Shown: positions 35,295 through 46,031 of the stretch, one piece after another
How the letters are laid out: every line of letters starts with the position of its first letter
Numbering within the stretch: position 1 is the stretch's first letter
Assembly (NCBI GenBank): GCA_903840265.1
Contig: CAIMFH010000014.1
Location: 1-56,301, forward strand
DNA from: an uncultured Schlesneria sp.
GTDB taxonomy: Bacteria; Planctomycetota; Planctomycetia; Planctomycetales; Planctomycetaceae
Length of the DNA stretch: 56,301 nt
Reading direction: 5' to 3'
Position numbers and translations under genes: made by a program
Notes under the pieces: model-generated
Database searches by the model: none
The model's input: only the letters and a program-made list of their open reading frames with translations
What the model was told of the DNA's origin: nothing

Positions 35295-36998
35295 TCAATG
35301 CTCAAGCACTGGCAGATCACGCCCACGGGTCCACGCACCGACGATGAAGAAGGTCGTTGCCATCAGAGTATAGCCGATTGCCACATCCCATGATCGGTAG
35401 ATCAATGCACCAGGAACTGTCGGGTTGCTGAAGATAAATAGATAGTCGACGACATTACCCGCGAACAACTGGTAAGCGTGAGTCAGCCCCAGTCCTGCGC
35501 ACAACGCTCCGACGAGCGACCAGGTCCCCGCGGCGAAGAACCGGCGATCGATCAGAAAGGCCGAAATCGCCGCCAGGATCATACAGGTGAAAATGTAACC
35601 CTGCTGCAACGAGATCATGCCGTGCAGTACGAAGTCGTTCACATTGGCCCGCGGATCACTCACCATCAGGTCGTGCAGTGTCTTGCCGCCTGATTTGAAG
35701 AACGCTCCTTGAGTGACCGTGAAACCCCACGCGGCGATCGCGGGAAAAAGACCCACCGCCACGGCCGGTGCGTGCTCTTTCGGGACAGCCGAGAAGGCTT
35801 GAGCCGTGATGATGATCCCGATCCACAACACGATCGCAATGCCCGACTCCATCGGAATGATACTGTTGATCAGGCTGATGGCTCCAGTGAAACAGATCAC
35901 CGTGACCGCCAGGCCGTTCAGCGTCGAATACCCTGCACGAGCCCCCAGTGCTTTCCAACCGGGATGTCCGATATAGATCGTCGTCGGGAAGCAACTGCCG
36001 AACAGCGCGGCCGAGATCGTGCCGATCCCATTCGCGGCCAGCGAGGATCGAGTCCCATAGCTATCGCCTCCCGCTTCGGCCGACTCAATGTTCTGCAAGC
36101 TGCCGATCAGGTTGAACAATCCCATGGGAACGATGACCGACAGCATGCCCAACCACTGATTGGGATCGGACAGACGCAGCCACAAGCGATCTCCGACAAA
36201 AATCGGCAAGTAAAACCCGAGTTGCTCGCGAGCCGTCTGGATCAGCGTCAGCTCCATCGCTGAATTCTTCAGCTGTGCTGGAGCATCCGGCCAGTTCAAG
36301 GTGATCGCCGTGATGATCCAGGCGATTCCCGTTCCGAGCACGACCGAGATCAAACCACCAGGCAAATGAAACGGAAACGGGACACGAGCGAAATAGGTGA
36401 TCAGCACAATTGCCAGCGGCAGCAACGCGATCAATGGCTTTTGAAAGATCTGCAGGGCGAACGTCATCGAGATGAATCCGATCGCGATCCCCGCCAGCGT
36501 GGAGAGCAAGGCCGCTCGTGGCGTCCGTTTGCGAACAGACTCGGCGATAAACGCGCCGAACAGCTCGATCAACCCGCTCCCGATACAGGCGACCAGTCCC
36601 AGCTCCCAGGCCACTTTCGCTGCGTCTTCGGGTGACAGGCCCTTGGATTTCCCTTGGTCAAAGGCGGGGGCCATCACAAAAAAGACGTAGACCAACAGGG
36701 ACGGCGTGTTGATCCCATAGGGGAGGGCAGTGACATCGCTGCGCCCCGTGGCTTTGGCCAGACGATGAGCCTGCCACGCATAGAACAGGTTGCCGATCAG
36801 AATGCTGACGGCCGCCCCAGGCAGAATATGGCGATACAGCAGGTAGGCCGCGTCACCGGTCATCCCACACAGAAATTTGCACAGCGTCAGGATCAGCAGC
36901 AACTGAATCAGGTTGTCGACGAACAACCCAAAAAAGCCGTCGAGATCGCGGCGGACAAACAATGGGTACGAATTCGGCGAAGCAGTTTTATCGTTCAT
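35295..36998 (-). CDS. NCS2-family permease (xanthine/uracil/purine type)
   Basis: The 567-residue integral membrane protein has about 13 hydrophobic segments. The first conserved helix region ([21 protein letters not shown]) matches the NCS2/AzgA superfamily. [38 protein letters not shown] contains the acidic substrate-binding residue and the conserved [10 protein letters not shown] stretch. The substrate is not certain. It lies downstream of dnaA on the same strand (107 bases). The ATG at 36998 has no strong ribosome binding site, but the frame upstream looks non-coding. Confidence 0.88.
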   Translation of the reverse strand: MNDKTASPNSYPLFVRRDLDGFFGLFVDNLIQLLLILTLCKFLCGMTGDAAYLLYRHILPGAAVSILIGNLFYAWQAHRLAKATGRSDVTALPYGINTPSLLVYVFFVMAPAFDQGKSKGLSPEDAAKVAWELGLVACIGSGLIELFGAFIAESVRKRTPRAALLSTLAGIAIGFISMTFALQIFQKPLIALLPLAIVLITYFARVPFPFHLPGGLISVVLGTGIAWIITAITLNWPDAPAQLKNSAMELTLIQTAREQLGFYLPIFVGDRLWLRLSDPNQWLGMLSVIVPMGLFNLIGSLQNIESAEAGGDSYGTRSSLAANGIGTISAALFGSCFPTTIYIGHPGWKALGARAGYSTLNGLAVTVICFTGAISLINSIIPMESGIAIVLWIGIIITAQAFSAVPKEHAPAVAVGLFPAIAAWGFTVTQGAFFKSGGKTLHDLMVSDPRANVNDFVLHGMISLQQGYIFTCMILAAISAFLIDRRFFAAGTWSLVGALCAGLGLTHAYQLFAGNVVDYLFIFSNPTVPGALIYRSWDVAIGYTLMATTFFIVGAWTRGRDLPVLEH

Positions 36999-37105
36999 GC
37001 GCAGCAGACTACCGGCGGCCGAAAACCATGTCCAGCAGTCCGCAAAGTAGACGGCACTCTCCGAGTTCCGAGTTCCGCGCATCAAGCGCATCCACGCGCC
37101 GCAAC

Positions 37106-38740
37106 TCAACCGGCCAGCAACTGCTGCTCGATCGTCGACAGGATCTCGCCGATCGTCCAGGACTGCGAGGCAACTTGAATCGTCGAGTTCTCATCGAGCC
37201 ATTGCTGCACTTTTCGCTCGGCCGACATCACGGTACTGTGATTTCGACCGCCGAAGTGCTGACCGATTTCCGTGTAGGCCGATTGCGTGTGCTTGCGAGC
37301 CAGAAACATCGCCAGCATTCGCGGTTGGCTGACCGTCCGGACGCGACTTTCCGAGGCCAGGTCTTTTGCTTTCACGCCGAACAGATTGCAGATCACTCGT
37401 TCGATATCGGCCAGTCGCACGATTCGCAGGCAATCGCGTTCCAGGTCAGCCAGGATCTGGCGGGCCTGAGTCAACGTCACCCGCTTGTGCGTCATCGAGT
37501 GATACGTCTGCAGGCAGTTCAAGGCCCCTTCCAGTTCTCGCACGTTCCCCTGGAATCGTTGGGCGATGTACTGCAATGCTTCCGGAGCAAATTCACCGGT
37601 CATGCGGGCCGCTTTGGTATCGACGATCTTCTGTCGAGTCGCGACATCGGGAACTTCTAAACGGCAAACCAGCCCGGACAAGAACCGCGTCGCCAGTTCG
37701 TCGCCAAGCTTGGTCAGCAAACGCGGATGCCGCGAACCCGTCAACACGACTTGTCGGCCGTGATCGACGAGGTCGGCGAAGGTGTGCAGGAACTCTTCCT
37801 GAAACACGCGTTTCGATTCGAAGAATTCGATGTCATCGACCAGCAGCACGTCGACGCCGCGGAACCTTTGACGGAAGCTGGGCAGCGAACGGTCACGCAA
37901 GGCCTGCGTGAAATAGTTGGCGAACGCTTCGGATGTCAGCAACATCACGTTGGCGGTGGGTTGGCTCCGTTTCAGTTGTCGACAGATCCCCTCCAGCAAG
38001 TGCGTCTTGCCGGAGCCGACGGGTCCGTGGATATACAGCGGGTTGAACAACGTCGCCTGACCCGCCGCGACTTGTCGCACCGCTGTCAGTGCCAGTTCGG
38101 TTTGAGGTCCGGCGATAAAATCATTCAGTTCCGCCAACCGACGGCCACGGCTTTGACCAGTCAGTGGCAAGCCCGAGCCAGCCGACCGCTGTGCCGAGCC
38201 AGGAAGCGCGCCAACTGTTCCCAAAGGAACTGTAATGGCAGCACCTAGAATCGCATTCTGCAGTTCGGCGGGCGACCGCGCCGCCATCGGCCGCGATGAT
38301 GCCGCTGCTGTTGACGATGATGGCTCTGACAGACGAGGCGACGCACCAATTGGCTCGGCCGCCACGACACCGCTGCGGCCGATGGCCAGTGACGCATCGA
38401 CGGCGAACACCACATGAGCCGAATGGCCGAGCACGCTGCGAGCGGCTGCGGTCATCGAATCCTTGAACTGCTTTTGCATCCAGCTCAACAGGAACGGACT
38501 GCCCACCGTGATCGTCAACGTATCGTCACAGATCGACAGGCCGATCTTGCCTTCGATCCATAGTGTGTACCGCTTCTCTCCCAGCAACGCCTGCAGTTCG
38601 GCGAAGATGGCAGAGACCAATTCCGGATTGGATTGCTCCCCCAGATCAACCGGGGGAACTGATGTCGATTCGGACGTGGAAGTCGTGCCCACGTACAATG
38701 TCGGCGTCATGCCGGGTTGCATCTTGCTACCCCCAAACAT
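37106..38740 (-). CDS. dnaA: Chromosomal replication initiator protein DnaA
   Basis: The 544-residue protein has domain I at about residues 38-115, then a long Ala/Ser/Pro-rich linker (to about 200). The AAA+ core has Walker [12 protein letters not shown] (239-249) and Walker [11 protein letters not shown] (298-307), plus a sensor region (VLTGSRHPR). The C-terminal DNA-binding domain has the signature [15 protein letters not shown] (497-511). Its length exceeds the usual ~450 residues through the linker and N-terminal extension. DnaA opens the replication origin. No dnaN is adjacent. Start codons at 38740, 38722 and 38710 are all possible. Confidence 0.95.
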   Translation of the reverse strand: MFGGSKMQPGMTPTLYVGTTSTSESTSVPPVDLGEQSNPELVSAIFAELQALLGEKRYTLWIEGKIGLSICDDTLTITVGSPFLLSWMQKQFKDSMTAAARSVLGHSAHVVFAVDASLAIGRSGVVAAEPIGASPRLSEPSSSTAAASSRPMAARSPAELQNAILGAAITVPLGTVGALPGSAQRSAGSGLPLTGQSRGRRLAELNDFIAGPQTELALTAVRQVAAGQATLFNPLYIHGPVGSGKTHLLEGICRQLKRSQPTANVMLLTSEAFANYFTQALRDRSLPSFRQRFRGVDVLLVDDIEFFESKRVFQEEFLHTFADLVDHGRQVVLTGSRHPRLLTKLGDELATRFLSGLVCRLEVPDVATRQKIVDTKAARMTGEFAPEALQYIAQRFQGNVRELEGALNCLQTYHSMTHKRVTLTQARQILADLERDCLRIVRLADIERVICNLFGVKAKDLASESRVRTVSQPRMLAMFLARKHTQSAYTEIGQHFGGRNHSTVMSAERKVQQWLDENSTIQVASQSWTIGEILSTIEQQLLAG

Positions 38741-39104
38741 AGCCTTCGTCGGCTTAACTCGGCCTCTGCGCGCACCGCTTTCGCAGACGATGATCTCATC
38801 GCTTTACGAAAGGCGGTAACTCGAATTTCAGAGGTTCGAGAGAAGACGGTCGGGCTTGACCTGATGGATTGTTTTCCGCAACTGCGATTAACAGTTCGCA
38901 GGGTCGCGAACAGTCGCGTTGTGGGCACGATCCTACTTCGTTGCACGCCCATGTCAAACCTTGAACCTTCATCAACTCTTTAAATTTTTTTGACGATCCG
39001 AACGTAACCGCGAAAGTCCCTGTGATTGGACGAGTTCGAGAAGAAACCATCCTTTTGCTGACCTCCACAGCCCCTCACAGCCAATGTGCAAAAGCTGTGG
39101 ATTA
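38741..39104. other. Region upstream of dnaA, possible weak origin
   Basis: There are 364 bases. It has one near-consensus DnaA box on the minus strand, at 39096-39104 (TGTGGATTA, one mismatch). A weaker site lies at 38872-38880 (TTTTCCGCA). An A/T-rich block (CTTTAAATTTTTTTGAC) lies near 38976-38992. Two imperfect boxes are few for an oriC, so autoregulation of dnaA is equally likely. No gene seen. Confidence 0.35.
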
Positions 39105-40031
39105 CTATCGTGCCAAACCGAAGGGATGTCGCAGCATAACTCGGCGGCGTGCGAGCTCGGCAAACTGAAACTCGCCGTAAAGTGCATTCGCAAAGCGGTT
39201 TTCGCAATCGACAGCCAGAAACATCACCGCGCGACCGCGACCCACGGCGTCCCGAATGCCGTCCTGCAACATCCGTCGTCCCAGACCTTGTCCACGCGCG
39301 TGCGGAGCGACGCCGATGTAAACTAGTTCCACCGCGTCCTGATCGGGATGATCATTCAACATCGCGACTCCGGCGTCGTGGCCTTCCACCGTATACAGCG
39401 ACCAGCAGTCCGGATGAAACTCGCCCGACAGCTTGTGGCTGACGATCGCTTCGTCCCCGGTGCGGATCCCGTTCAAGTAGGCGCAGTCCAGGCTCCCTTG
39501 ATAGGTCTGCTCGATCAGTTGCACGAATCGGGCCGTCGTCTCGGGCGTGAATTTCTCACACCGAATCTTCTCATTCGACCGATCGATATCGGTCAAATCT
39601 TCGGGGGCGATCCCGCGGGCCATGAAAAACATGTCAGTGGCTCGTTCGAATCCATGCCGACCCAGCGTCGCCGCCTCAATGTCGTCATCGGGAGCCAGCA
39701 GACACTGCCCCAATCGGGCCGACGCCGCGTCGATCCGGGAGCAGAGTTCGCTCATCAACAGATCTTCTACGATGACTGGATTTGTGGCCCCGCAACTGAC
39801 CACAGGAGGCCACACGAGCGCCACCCCGTCCGACTGCAGCATCGCCAGGGCGCTGCCGACCGGCAGCCCATCGGATTCAGCCAGCAGCAAGTGATCAAAA
39901 TGCAGCGTCCCGCGTTCGTGGGCCGCCAGCGCATCGCGAACGCGACCTTCCTGCTCTTCAGCGGGAAATCGAGCAAACAACAGACGCAGGGCCGGGATTC
40001 GTTGATCGCCGGAAGCGGTAATAATGTTCAT
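39105..40031 (-). CDS. GNAT-family N-acetyltransferase
   Basis: The 308-residue protein has a C-terminal GNAT domain: VELVYIGVAPHARGQGLGRRM (acetyl-CoA-binding RGQGLG at residues 246-251) and FLAVDCENRFANALYGEFQF. The N-terminal half (1-140) resembles a second, degenerate acetyltransferase fold, as in mycothiol-synthase-like tandem GNATs. The acceptor is unknown. It is transcribed in the same direction as dnaA and lies upstream of it. Confidence 0.85.
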   Translation of the reverse strand: MNIITASGDQRIPALRLLFARFPAEEQEGRVRDALAAHERGTLHFDHLLLAESDGLPVGSALAMLQSDGVALVWPPVVSCGATNPVIVEDLLMSELCSRIDAASARLGQCLLAPDDDIEAATLGRHGFERATDMFFMARGIAPEDLTDIDRSNEKIRCEKFTPETTARFVQLIEQTYQGSLDCAYLNGIRTGDEAIVSHKLSGEFHPDCWSLYTVEGHDAGVAMLNDHPDQDAVELVYIGVAPHARGQGLGRRMLQDGIRDAVGRGRAVMFLAVDCENRFANALYGEFQFAELARRRVMLRHPFGLAR

Positions 40032-40157
40032 GCCGCAATTGTAACCGCGGTCGGTTTGTATTTCGTCTGACTGGGATTACGGAGATGCGAGGTCGGGAGG
40101 CCTATCACGGCTGCGCTTAAACCGACTGAAAACACCAGCGAGCGCCGAATCGTAATC

Positions 40158-40892
40158 TCAGAACCCAGGATTGCTCGGCGCAGCGCTGCCACCACCGCCG
40201 GTCGCGGGCGTTGCGGCTGGAATGGAGATCGGAGCTGCGGCGGCTGGCTTTGTCGTGCCGCCGATCTGACCACGTCGAGTGGCATAGCGAATTGGAAACG
40301 ATGGCCAGATTGTGTTGGGGTACGGCTGTGACATGTCGCCCAGCAGTTCGTACTTGCCGTCAAACGCGTGCGCCACCAGTTCTTTGGTGTTTCGATCCTG
40401 GAATTCGATCCAACCGAATGGTCTTTCGGTGACATACTGTGTGAACCCCAGCCACTGCCGATCGGGAGCCATGCCGAAAAAGTTCGCTCGTTCTGGCTTG
40501 AAGCCCGCGAACTCGCGCGGCAACGGAGCTGTGTGCATCGCCGTCAGCAGCACGGCCATCGTCAGGTAGCCCGTCAGCGCGGCGAAGACCCAGCGACCGA
40601 TCTGATCGGCCATGTTCGGCAACTGAATGAATACTGGCGACAGTTGCTCGGTCCCCAAGCGCAGGGCGAAGATGAATGCTGCGAACAACCCCACCAGCGC
40701 GATAATGTCCGAGTAATTTCGGAAGCCGCCCAGCATGCCGTCCAGAAATCCCGCCACAGGTTCGAAGTAGTTCATCGCCAGCAGGCCCGACAGCAGCACG
40801 CACAGAAACGTGTGCGCAGAACCCCACAGCCCTTCGCTGGCCACACACCAGATCACGACGCCGACGACGGCCAGGCACGCAATGTCGATCAT
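40158..40892 (-). CDS. CvpA-family membrane protein
   Basis: This 244-residue protein has four membrane segments typical of the colicin-V-production family (CvpA): an N-terminal helix (IACLAVVGVVIWCVA), then LCVLLSGLLAMNYFEPVAGFLD, IIALVGLFAAFIFALRL and VFAALTGYLTMAVLLTAM. A periplasmic C-terminal part follows and ends in a Pro/Ala/Gly-rich tail. The role of CvpA proteins is still poorly defined; cell-envelope effects are reported. It lies 59 bases after the GspE-type gene and may be in one transcript. Confidence 0.8.
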   Translation of the reverse strand: MIDIACLAVVGVVIWCVASEGLWGSAHTFLCVLLSGLLAMNYFEPVAGFLDGMLGGFRNYSDIIALVGLFAAFIFALRLGTEQLSPVFIQLPNMADQIGRWVFAALTGYLTMAVLLTAMHTAPLPREFAGFKPERANFFGMAPDRQWLGFTQYVTERPFGWIEFQDRNTKELVAHAFDGKYELLGDMSQPYPNTIWPSFPIRYATRRGQIGGTTKPAAAAPISIPAATPATGGGGSAAPSNPGF

Positions 40893-40951
40893 TTAAAACT
40901 CAGCTTATTTGATGTTCGATAAGAACGAATAAACGGGAACTTGTCAGGCCA

Positions 40952-42772
40952 CTATTTGACGACTCGCAGCATTTCGTCGACCGAGGTGATCCCCTTGACG
41001 ACCAGCCGCAGTCCTTCTTCTTTCATATACAGCATGCCGTTCTTACGGGCTTCGGCTTTGATCGCAGTCAAATTCGGATTGTCTCGAATCAGGTCTCGCA
41101 GCCGATCGGTGATGACCAGCAGTTCGTACACACCGATTCGACCGACATAACCCAGGTCGTTACACGTCGGGCAAGTCGCTTCGCGATTCGCGGGGGGCCG
41201 ATAGAACTTGTCGACCTTCTCGGCCGGCAGTCCAATCTTCTGCAGCATGTCGGCCGTGGGCCGATACGCTTCCTTGCACTCCGTACAAAGCTTGCGAACC
41301 AGACGCTGGCCAAGGATCGACGAGATTGAACTCGAAAGCAGGAACGGTTCCACTTCCAGATCGATCAGGCGGAACATGGCCGCAATGGTGTCGTTAGCAT
41401 GCAATGTGGAGAAGACCATGTGACCGGTATTCGCTGCCTGGCACGCGATCTTGGCGGTTTCGCCGTCGCGAATTTCACCGACCATCACGATGTCGGGGTC
41501 CTGACGCAGCACGCTGCGCAGGGATCCGGCAAAGGTCTGACCCGCCTTGCTGTTGATTTCAATCTGAGTCACGTTCGCCATCTTGTATTCGACGGGATCT
41601 TCGATCGTGATGATGTTGTTCTCGTAGGCGTCAATCTCTTGCAGAGCCGCATAGAGCGTCGTGGACTTACCAGCACCGGTCGGACCGCAAGTGATCAGCA
41701 TGCCGTGCGGTTGGTGGATAACTTCCTGCAGTTGTTCGACCATCTGCTTGCGCATCCCCAGGTCCGCCAGCGTCTTAGCACTGGAGCCCTTATCAAGGAT
41801 ACGAATCACCATCTTTTCGCCACCTTGCAGACCCTGAGTCGCCACGCGGAAGTCGATCTGGCGCCCTTCCATTTCGGCGCGGAAGCTGCCATCCTGCGGC
41901 TTGCGGCGCTCAGTGATGTCCATCGATGACAACACTTTGAAGATGTTCACCAGCGAATCGCCGGTCGGACGATCGAATGCTTCGGCTGGATACATCACAC
42001 CGTCGATACGCAGTCGGACCGAGGTCTCGTCTTCTTTGGGCTCCATGTGGATGTCGGTCGTACGACGCAGGATGGCATCGTAGATCAACTCTTTCGCGGC
42101 CAGATAGCCGCGCGAGCTTTCGACTTGTCGTGAGCGATCGACTTCACCGGACTTGCCACCGGACTTTCCAATCAACCGGATTGGCGGGCCAGAGACCGCT
42201 TCGCGAGTCTCGCGTGATCCCACTTTCAAGCCCAGCTTTGACAGCGCTCGCAACGTGACCGAACGAATATGGCGCGGTGTCAGCACCTTGGCAGAATCGG
42301 GGACGCGCTTGTTACGCTCGGCAACGTACAGACCCATCGGCAAGGCATAGCCCGTCGTCATCGCGATGAACGCGAGCGCAAAGCTAGGGGCACACAGTGC
42401 AGCGACGAAGCCCACCGTTCCTGCCAGGAGCACGATGGTATTCCACATGTCGGGGCGAACCTTCAGGTTGCCCGCATCGTTATCAATCCACCCGGCCGTC
42501 CAAGTCCATAGGACGAACAGTGCCAGCAGATACAGGAACTTGCCCGTATGCAGATAGTATCCGGCCCACTCGCGCCGCGTCGGATAGCTGCCGCGATGGA
42601 AAGCTGTCGGATAAGGGGGATACGCATTCGGATCGCGCAGCGCGGAACCCGATGTGGCTGCAGGTGCTGTAGGCGACGCAACAGGCGGTTGAGCGACGAC
42701 ATCGGCTTGGCCAAATGCCAACCAGATCGCCAGGCCGGCCAACAGGCACGTGAACGAGAATCGATACGACAC
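40952..42772 (-). CDS. Membrane-anchored GspE/PulE/PilB-type secretion ATPase
   Basis: The 606-residue protein has a cleavable-looking signal (FSFTCLLAGLAIWLAFGQADVVAQ) and two further membrane regions (about residues 79-95 and 112-150). A linker follows, then the complete GspE ATPase: Walker A GPTGAGKSTTLY (363-374), the Asp-box segment ITIEDPVEYKM, Walker B DPDIVMVGEIRDGETA, the His-box TGHMVFSTLHAND, and a four-cysteine zinc site (CTEC ... CPTC). The usual cytosolic N1E domain is replaced by membrane segments. I use the GTG at 42772, which has AAGG eight bases upstream. A GTG at 42895 would add 41 poorly coding residues. Confidence 0.88.
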   Translation of the reverse strand: MSYRFSFTCLLAGLAIWLAFGQADVVAQPPVASPTAPAATSGSALRDPNAYPPYPTAFHRGSYPTRREWAGYYLHTGKFLYLLALFVLWTWTAGWIDNDAGNLKVRPDMWNTIVLLAGTVGFVAALCAPSFALAFIAMTTGYALPMGLYVAERNKRVPDSAKVLTPRHIRSVTLRALSKLGLKVGSRETREAVSGPPIRLIGKSGGKSGEVDRSRQVESSRGYLAAKELIYDAILRRTTDIHMEPKEDETSVRLRIDGVMYPAEAFDRPTGDSLVNIFKVLSSMDITERRKPQDGSFRAEMEGRQIDFRVATQGLQGGEKMVIRILDKGSSAKTLADLGMRKQMVEQLQEVIHQPHGMLITCGPTGAGKSTTLYAALQEIDAYENNIITIEDPVEYKMANVTQIEINSKAGQTFAGSLRSVLRQDPDIVMVGEIRDGETAKIACQAANTGHMVFSTLHANDTIAAMFRLIDLEVEPFLLSSSISSILGQRLVRKLCTECKEAYRPTADMLQKIGLPAEKVDKFYRPPANREATCPTCNDLGYVGRIGVYELLVITDRLRDLIRDNPNLTAIKAEARKNGMLYMKEEGLRLVVKGITSVDEMLRVVK

Positions 42773-42919
42773 GGATGGGCCCTTGGCTCGAACGCGCGGC
42801 TTAAGCAATCGAAAGACACTGGGTGCGCTGCTAGAGACGCACGAGATACCATTTTTTCTTCCGGATAAGTCTAACCTAAGACCGGAAGTCGCCACAAACG
42901 TTGAGTGCCTAGTAAATTG

Positions 42920-43993
42920 CTAGAATTCGATCTCGATCACTTGCTTCTCACGAAGCAGTTTGGATTCGATTCGAATCGTATCGCGCACCAGCCGGTCTGC
43001 ACCGGGGACGCGAATTCGCACTTGGACGCTGCCATCATGAACTGGAAATGACTCGGTTCGACTAAAGCGGATCGCCTGTTTGTAGCCATCCGTCCCGATC
43101 ACCATGCCCGAAAGATCGCTGCCACGGTACGTATCCACAGTGCGAGGCAACCGAAACTGGATCACAATTTGATAGGAAACGCCCGGTTCGGGATCTTTGG
43201 GATCCGTCCAGACGGAGTAGCTTCCTTTCGTGACGGCATATTTGGGAATCCCAATGGGTCCCATAATCGTACCATTGCCATCGCCGTCAGCTCCGCCACC
43301 ACTTCCATTCCCCGTTCCGCCGGAAACCCCGCGCACTGTGGAGTTTGGATCGAATTCCGCAGTTGGCATCGCTGCCAAAAGGGATGACGCATCGGGGAAC
43401 TCAATTGCCGTGCCTTCAGGCGGAGGATCACCAAGCGGTAAGGTCGTGTCGATATCGAGCCCACCCGGTGCAGATTCTCCGGCCTCTCCTATCTCGCCGA
43501 ACACATCCAAATTGGGACGCATCACAGCACCGCTAATGACTAGCATCCCCAAGATGAGTAGGACCACCGAATGCACGGTGAGCGAGACCAGAATACCCTT
43601 CATCAAAGCGCTGTAATAAAAACGCAACCACATACCACGTATAGAATTGTCTTGTTCTGTGGTATCGTTGGCACCCAGCGCTTTCACCAAGGGAACTGGT
43701 TTAGGTTTTTGTACCTTCTTTTTGATGGTCGTCGTTACGGGGACGAAGGCGGGCAGGCCGATTTCGGTATCGGTGGCGACAAAAGATTCGGGCTCAAGGA
43801 CAGAGCTCTCCGAATCAGGGACCGCCTCAAACTCAACGTCCGGTTCGGGTTCCGTGGATTCCACTTCGCCCGTGGCTGCTCGCGAGCGGCGGGCGGCCAT
43901 CCATGTGGGCACAGCTTCCGCTAATCCGGTGTCGTGGTCGACAGGGCTTTCCGGAGAACGACTTGTGCTGCGCGGCACCTCTGCCATGTTCAT
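42920..43993 (-). CDS. Anchored protein of unknown function upstream of the GspE-type gene
   Basis: The 357-residue protein has a cytoplasmic acidic, Glu/Pro-rich N-terminus (about residues 1-110). A single membrane segment (VSLTVHSVVLLILGMLVISGAV) is followed by a Gly-rich linker (GGTGNGSGGGADGDGNG) and a C-terminal beta-rich domain with paired basic residues. The layout resembles TonB-like or pilus-assembly linkers, but I see no TonB family motif. It lies 147 bases upstream of the GspE-type start, on the same strand. Function unknown. Confidence 0.7.
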   Translation of the reverse strand: MNMAEVPRSTSRSPESPVDHDTGLAEAVPTWMAARRSRAATGEVESTEPEPDVEFEAVPDSESSVLEPESFVATDTEIGLPAFVPVTTTIKKKVQKPKPVPLVKALGANDTTEQDNSIRGMWLRFYYSALMKGILVSLTVHSVVLLILGMLVISGAVMRPNLDVFGEIGEAGESAPGGLDIDTTLPLGDPPPEGTAIEFPDASSLLAAMPTAEFDPNSTVRGVSGGTGNGSGGGADGDGNGTIMGPIGIPKYAVTKGSYSVWTDPKDPEPGVSYQIVIQFRLPRTVDTYRGSDLSGMVIGTDGYKQAIRFSRTESFPVHDGSVQVRIRVPGADRLVRDTIRIESKLLREKQVIEIEF

Positions 43994-44168
43994 TGCCTGT
44001 TGGCGACCCTCAAAGTCGAAAGGAGGCTGGCCCGCCTTACCTGACCCGTAATCTCAGCCAAGCGTGGAGGTCGTTACCTATTATACGTCGACCGCACTCG
44101 GCTCCCTACGAGAGAATTTGCGAAAATCGTGCCCGCAGGAAGAGATCTCAAAATCGACATCTTCCCAA

Positions 44169-44197
44169 ACACCGGCCGAAAGGATTCGGACCGGTGT
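44169..44197 (-). terminator. Weak terminator after der
   Basis: On the minus strand a stem ACACCGG/CCGGTGT extended by inner CCGA/TCGG pairs is followed by TTTGGG. It is close to the der stop codon. Confidence 0.45.
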
Positions 44198-44210
44198 CGC
44201 GGGAGCTCCA

Positions 44211-45668
44211 TCACTCTTCAAATTCGGCATTGGCGAGGGATTCGTCTTCAAATCCCATGTCATCAGTAAACTCTTCGGGATTCTGCCCCTCTTCAACAGC
44301 TTTCGCCTTCGCTTCTTCACGCTCGGCCTTGTCCGGATCCGTATCCTTGGATCGGAAGTACAACTTGATCGGAACTTCCTTAAACGGCAACTGCTCGCGC
44401 ATCACGCCCAGCAGATAACGCTTGTAGTCCTCGTCGAACAATTCGGCGGCGTTACACTTGATCACGATCGTCGGTGGTTCGGTCGCAACTTGCGTGGCGA
44501 ACAGAATTCGCGGCGTGCGGTTCATTCGAGACGGGGGCGGCCAGTTCTTGATCGCCGCCCGGACGACACGATTCAACTCACCGGTTGGAACACGAGTTCT
44601 CGCCTGTTTGTAGATCGATTGAGCGAGGTTGATCAGCTTCTTCACGTTGCGGCCGGTCTTGGCCGTGATCACCGCGATCGGCACGTGACGCATGTGAGCA
44701 AAGCTTTTGAACAGGTAGTTAGCCCACTTCTCAATCTCGGCATCACCCGCCAAATCCCACTTATTTACGACAAAAATGCACGGTTTGCATTCGTCGTGAA
44801 TCTCGCCGACCAACTGTTTGTCGACGCGTGAAATCGTCTCCAGACAGTCAAAAAACATCAGCGAGACATTCGCGCGGCGGATGCTCCGTTTGGCTCGAAC
44901 CAGCCCGTACCACTCGACAGTATTCGCCAGACTCTTTCGTTTGCGAACACCGGGAGTATCGATCGCGACAAACGACTTACCGTCCATTTGAAAGCGAACG
45001 TCGATACTGTCGCGAGTCGTCCCCGGAATCTCGCTGACGATCACGCGGTCCGTTTCCGCCAATTGATTGATGAATGTGCTCTTACCGACATTACGTCGAC
45101 CGACGATGGCCAGCTTCAGTTCTGGATCTTCGTCCAGATCCTCACCCTGCTCTGATTCGCTCTCATCCGGATCGGGCAGACAATTCAGCGTGACTTTCAG
45201 CAGTTCTTCCTGGTTGCGGTTCCCTTTCACGCTGACCATCACCATCGGGCAATCGGCCAGCTTGAAGAACTCGGCCGATTCGCGATCGAGTTTGGGGGAA
45301 TCGCATTTGTTGACGACGATAATCTTTGGCTTGTCGAGCTTGCGCAGGCGGCGAGAGACCTCTTCATCCAGCGCCGTAATCCCGGCCGTGCCGTCCACGA
45401 CGAACAGAATCAGGTCCGCCTCTTCAATACCGATACGAATCTGAGTATCGATTTCCTCGGACAGATCGCCGACATCGACGATTCCGATCCCGCCGGTATC
45501 GACCAGTTCGAAATACCGCTCGCTGACGTGCATCAGATAGGAAACGCGATCTCGAGTCACTCCGGCCATCGGATCGACGACCGACACGCGCTTGTGCGCC
45601 AACCAATTCATGATTGAGCTTTTGCCCACATTGGGCCGGCCAACGATGGCCACTTTCGGAACTGTCAT
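44211..45668 (-). CDS. der: Ribosome biogenesis GTPase Der (EngA)
   Basis: The 485-residue protein has two GTPase domains in tandem: G1 GRPNVGKSS at residues 10-18 with DTGG and NKCD, and a second G1 GRRNVGKST (190-198) with IDTPGV and VNKWD. A C-terminal KH-like domain follows (about 370-450). It acts in assembly of the 50S subunit. An acidic C-terminal tail (ADKAEREEAKAKAVEEGQNPEEFTDD-type, about 30 residues) is longer than in E. coli. The ATG at 45668 precedes the first strand directly. Confidence 0.95.
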   Translation of the reverse strand: MTVPKVAIVGRPNVGKSSIMNWLAHKRVSVVDPMAGVTRDRVSYLMHVSERYFELVDTGGIGIVDVGDLSEEIDTQIRIGIEEADLILFVVDGTAGITALDEEVSRRLRKLDKPKIIVVNKCDSPKLDRESAEFFKLADCPMVMVSVKGNRNQEELLKVTLNCLPDPDESESEQGEDLDEDPELKLAIVGRRNVGKSTFINQLAETDRVIVSEIPGTTRDSIDVRFQMDGKSFVAIDTPGVRKRKSLANTVEWYGLVRAKRSIRRANVSLMFFDCLETISRVDKQLVGEIHDECKPCIFVVNKWDLAGDAEIEKWANYLFKSFAHMRHVPIAVITAKTGRNVKKLINLAQSIYKQARTRVPTGELNRVVRAAIKNWPPPSRMNRTPRILFATQVATEPPTIVIKCNAAELFDEDYKRYLLGVMREQLPFKEVPIKLYFRSKDTDPDKAEREEAKAKAVEEGQNPEEFTDDMGFEDESLANAEFEE

Positions 45669-46031
45669 GACTGCGACTTTTCTAGGACAGGTCTCCAGCC
45701 CCGTCTCAAAGTCCCTGATTTCAGATGATTTCGTCCGACCTGGAGGTTCCCGGACGAATCAACAATTGCCTCGACGATCGAGGTTCTTTCGGATCACGCC
45801 GCTTTGGGCGGCTTAGCAACGTGTATTGAGGAAGAGATTAGAACACAGAACGACAGAGGAAACAGAGGGAAAAACCAACGATTTCACTTTCTGTTCTGCC
45901 CAAATCCGTCATCTCTGTGTTTCAAGCTCTTCAATTTTCGGCCCTTCGCGGCAGGCGTCCTACGGCGCGGCGGCGATGCGAGCCGGTTATCATAGCGTAA
46001 AAATGAGCACTCTTCAGTCAGGAGCAGCAGA
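45669..46031. other. Divergent intergenic region with MITE-like element
   Basis: There are 363 bases between der and hpnC. Contains the inverted-repeat element at 45831-45932. No gene seen. Confidence 0.6.
45831..45932. repeat. MITE-like element with 19-base inverted ends
   Basis: The left end (GAAGAGATTAGAACACAGA, 45831-45849) is matched, inverted, at 45914-45932 with three mismatches. The 64-base centre is not coding. The family differs from the 22.7-kb element but the layout is similar. Confidence 0.65.
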
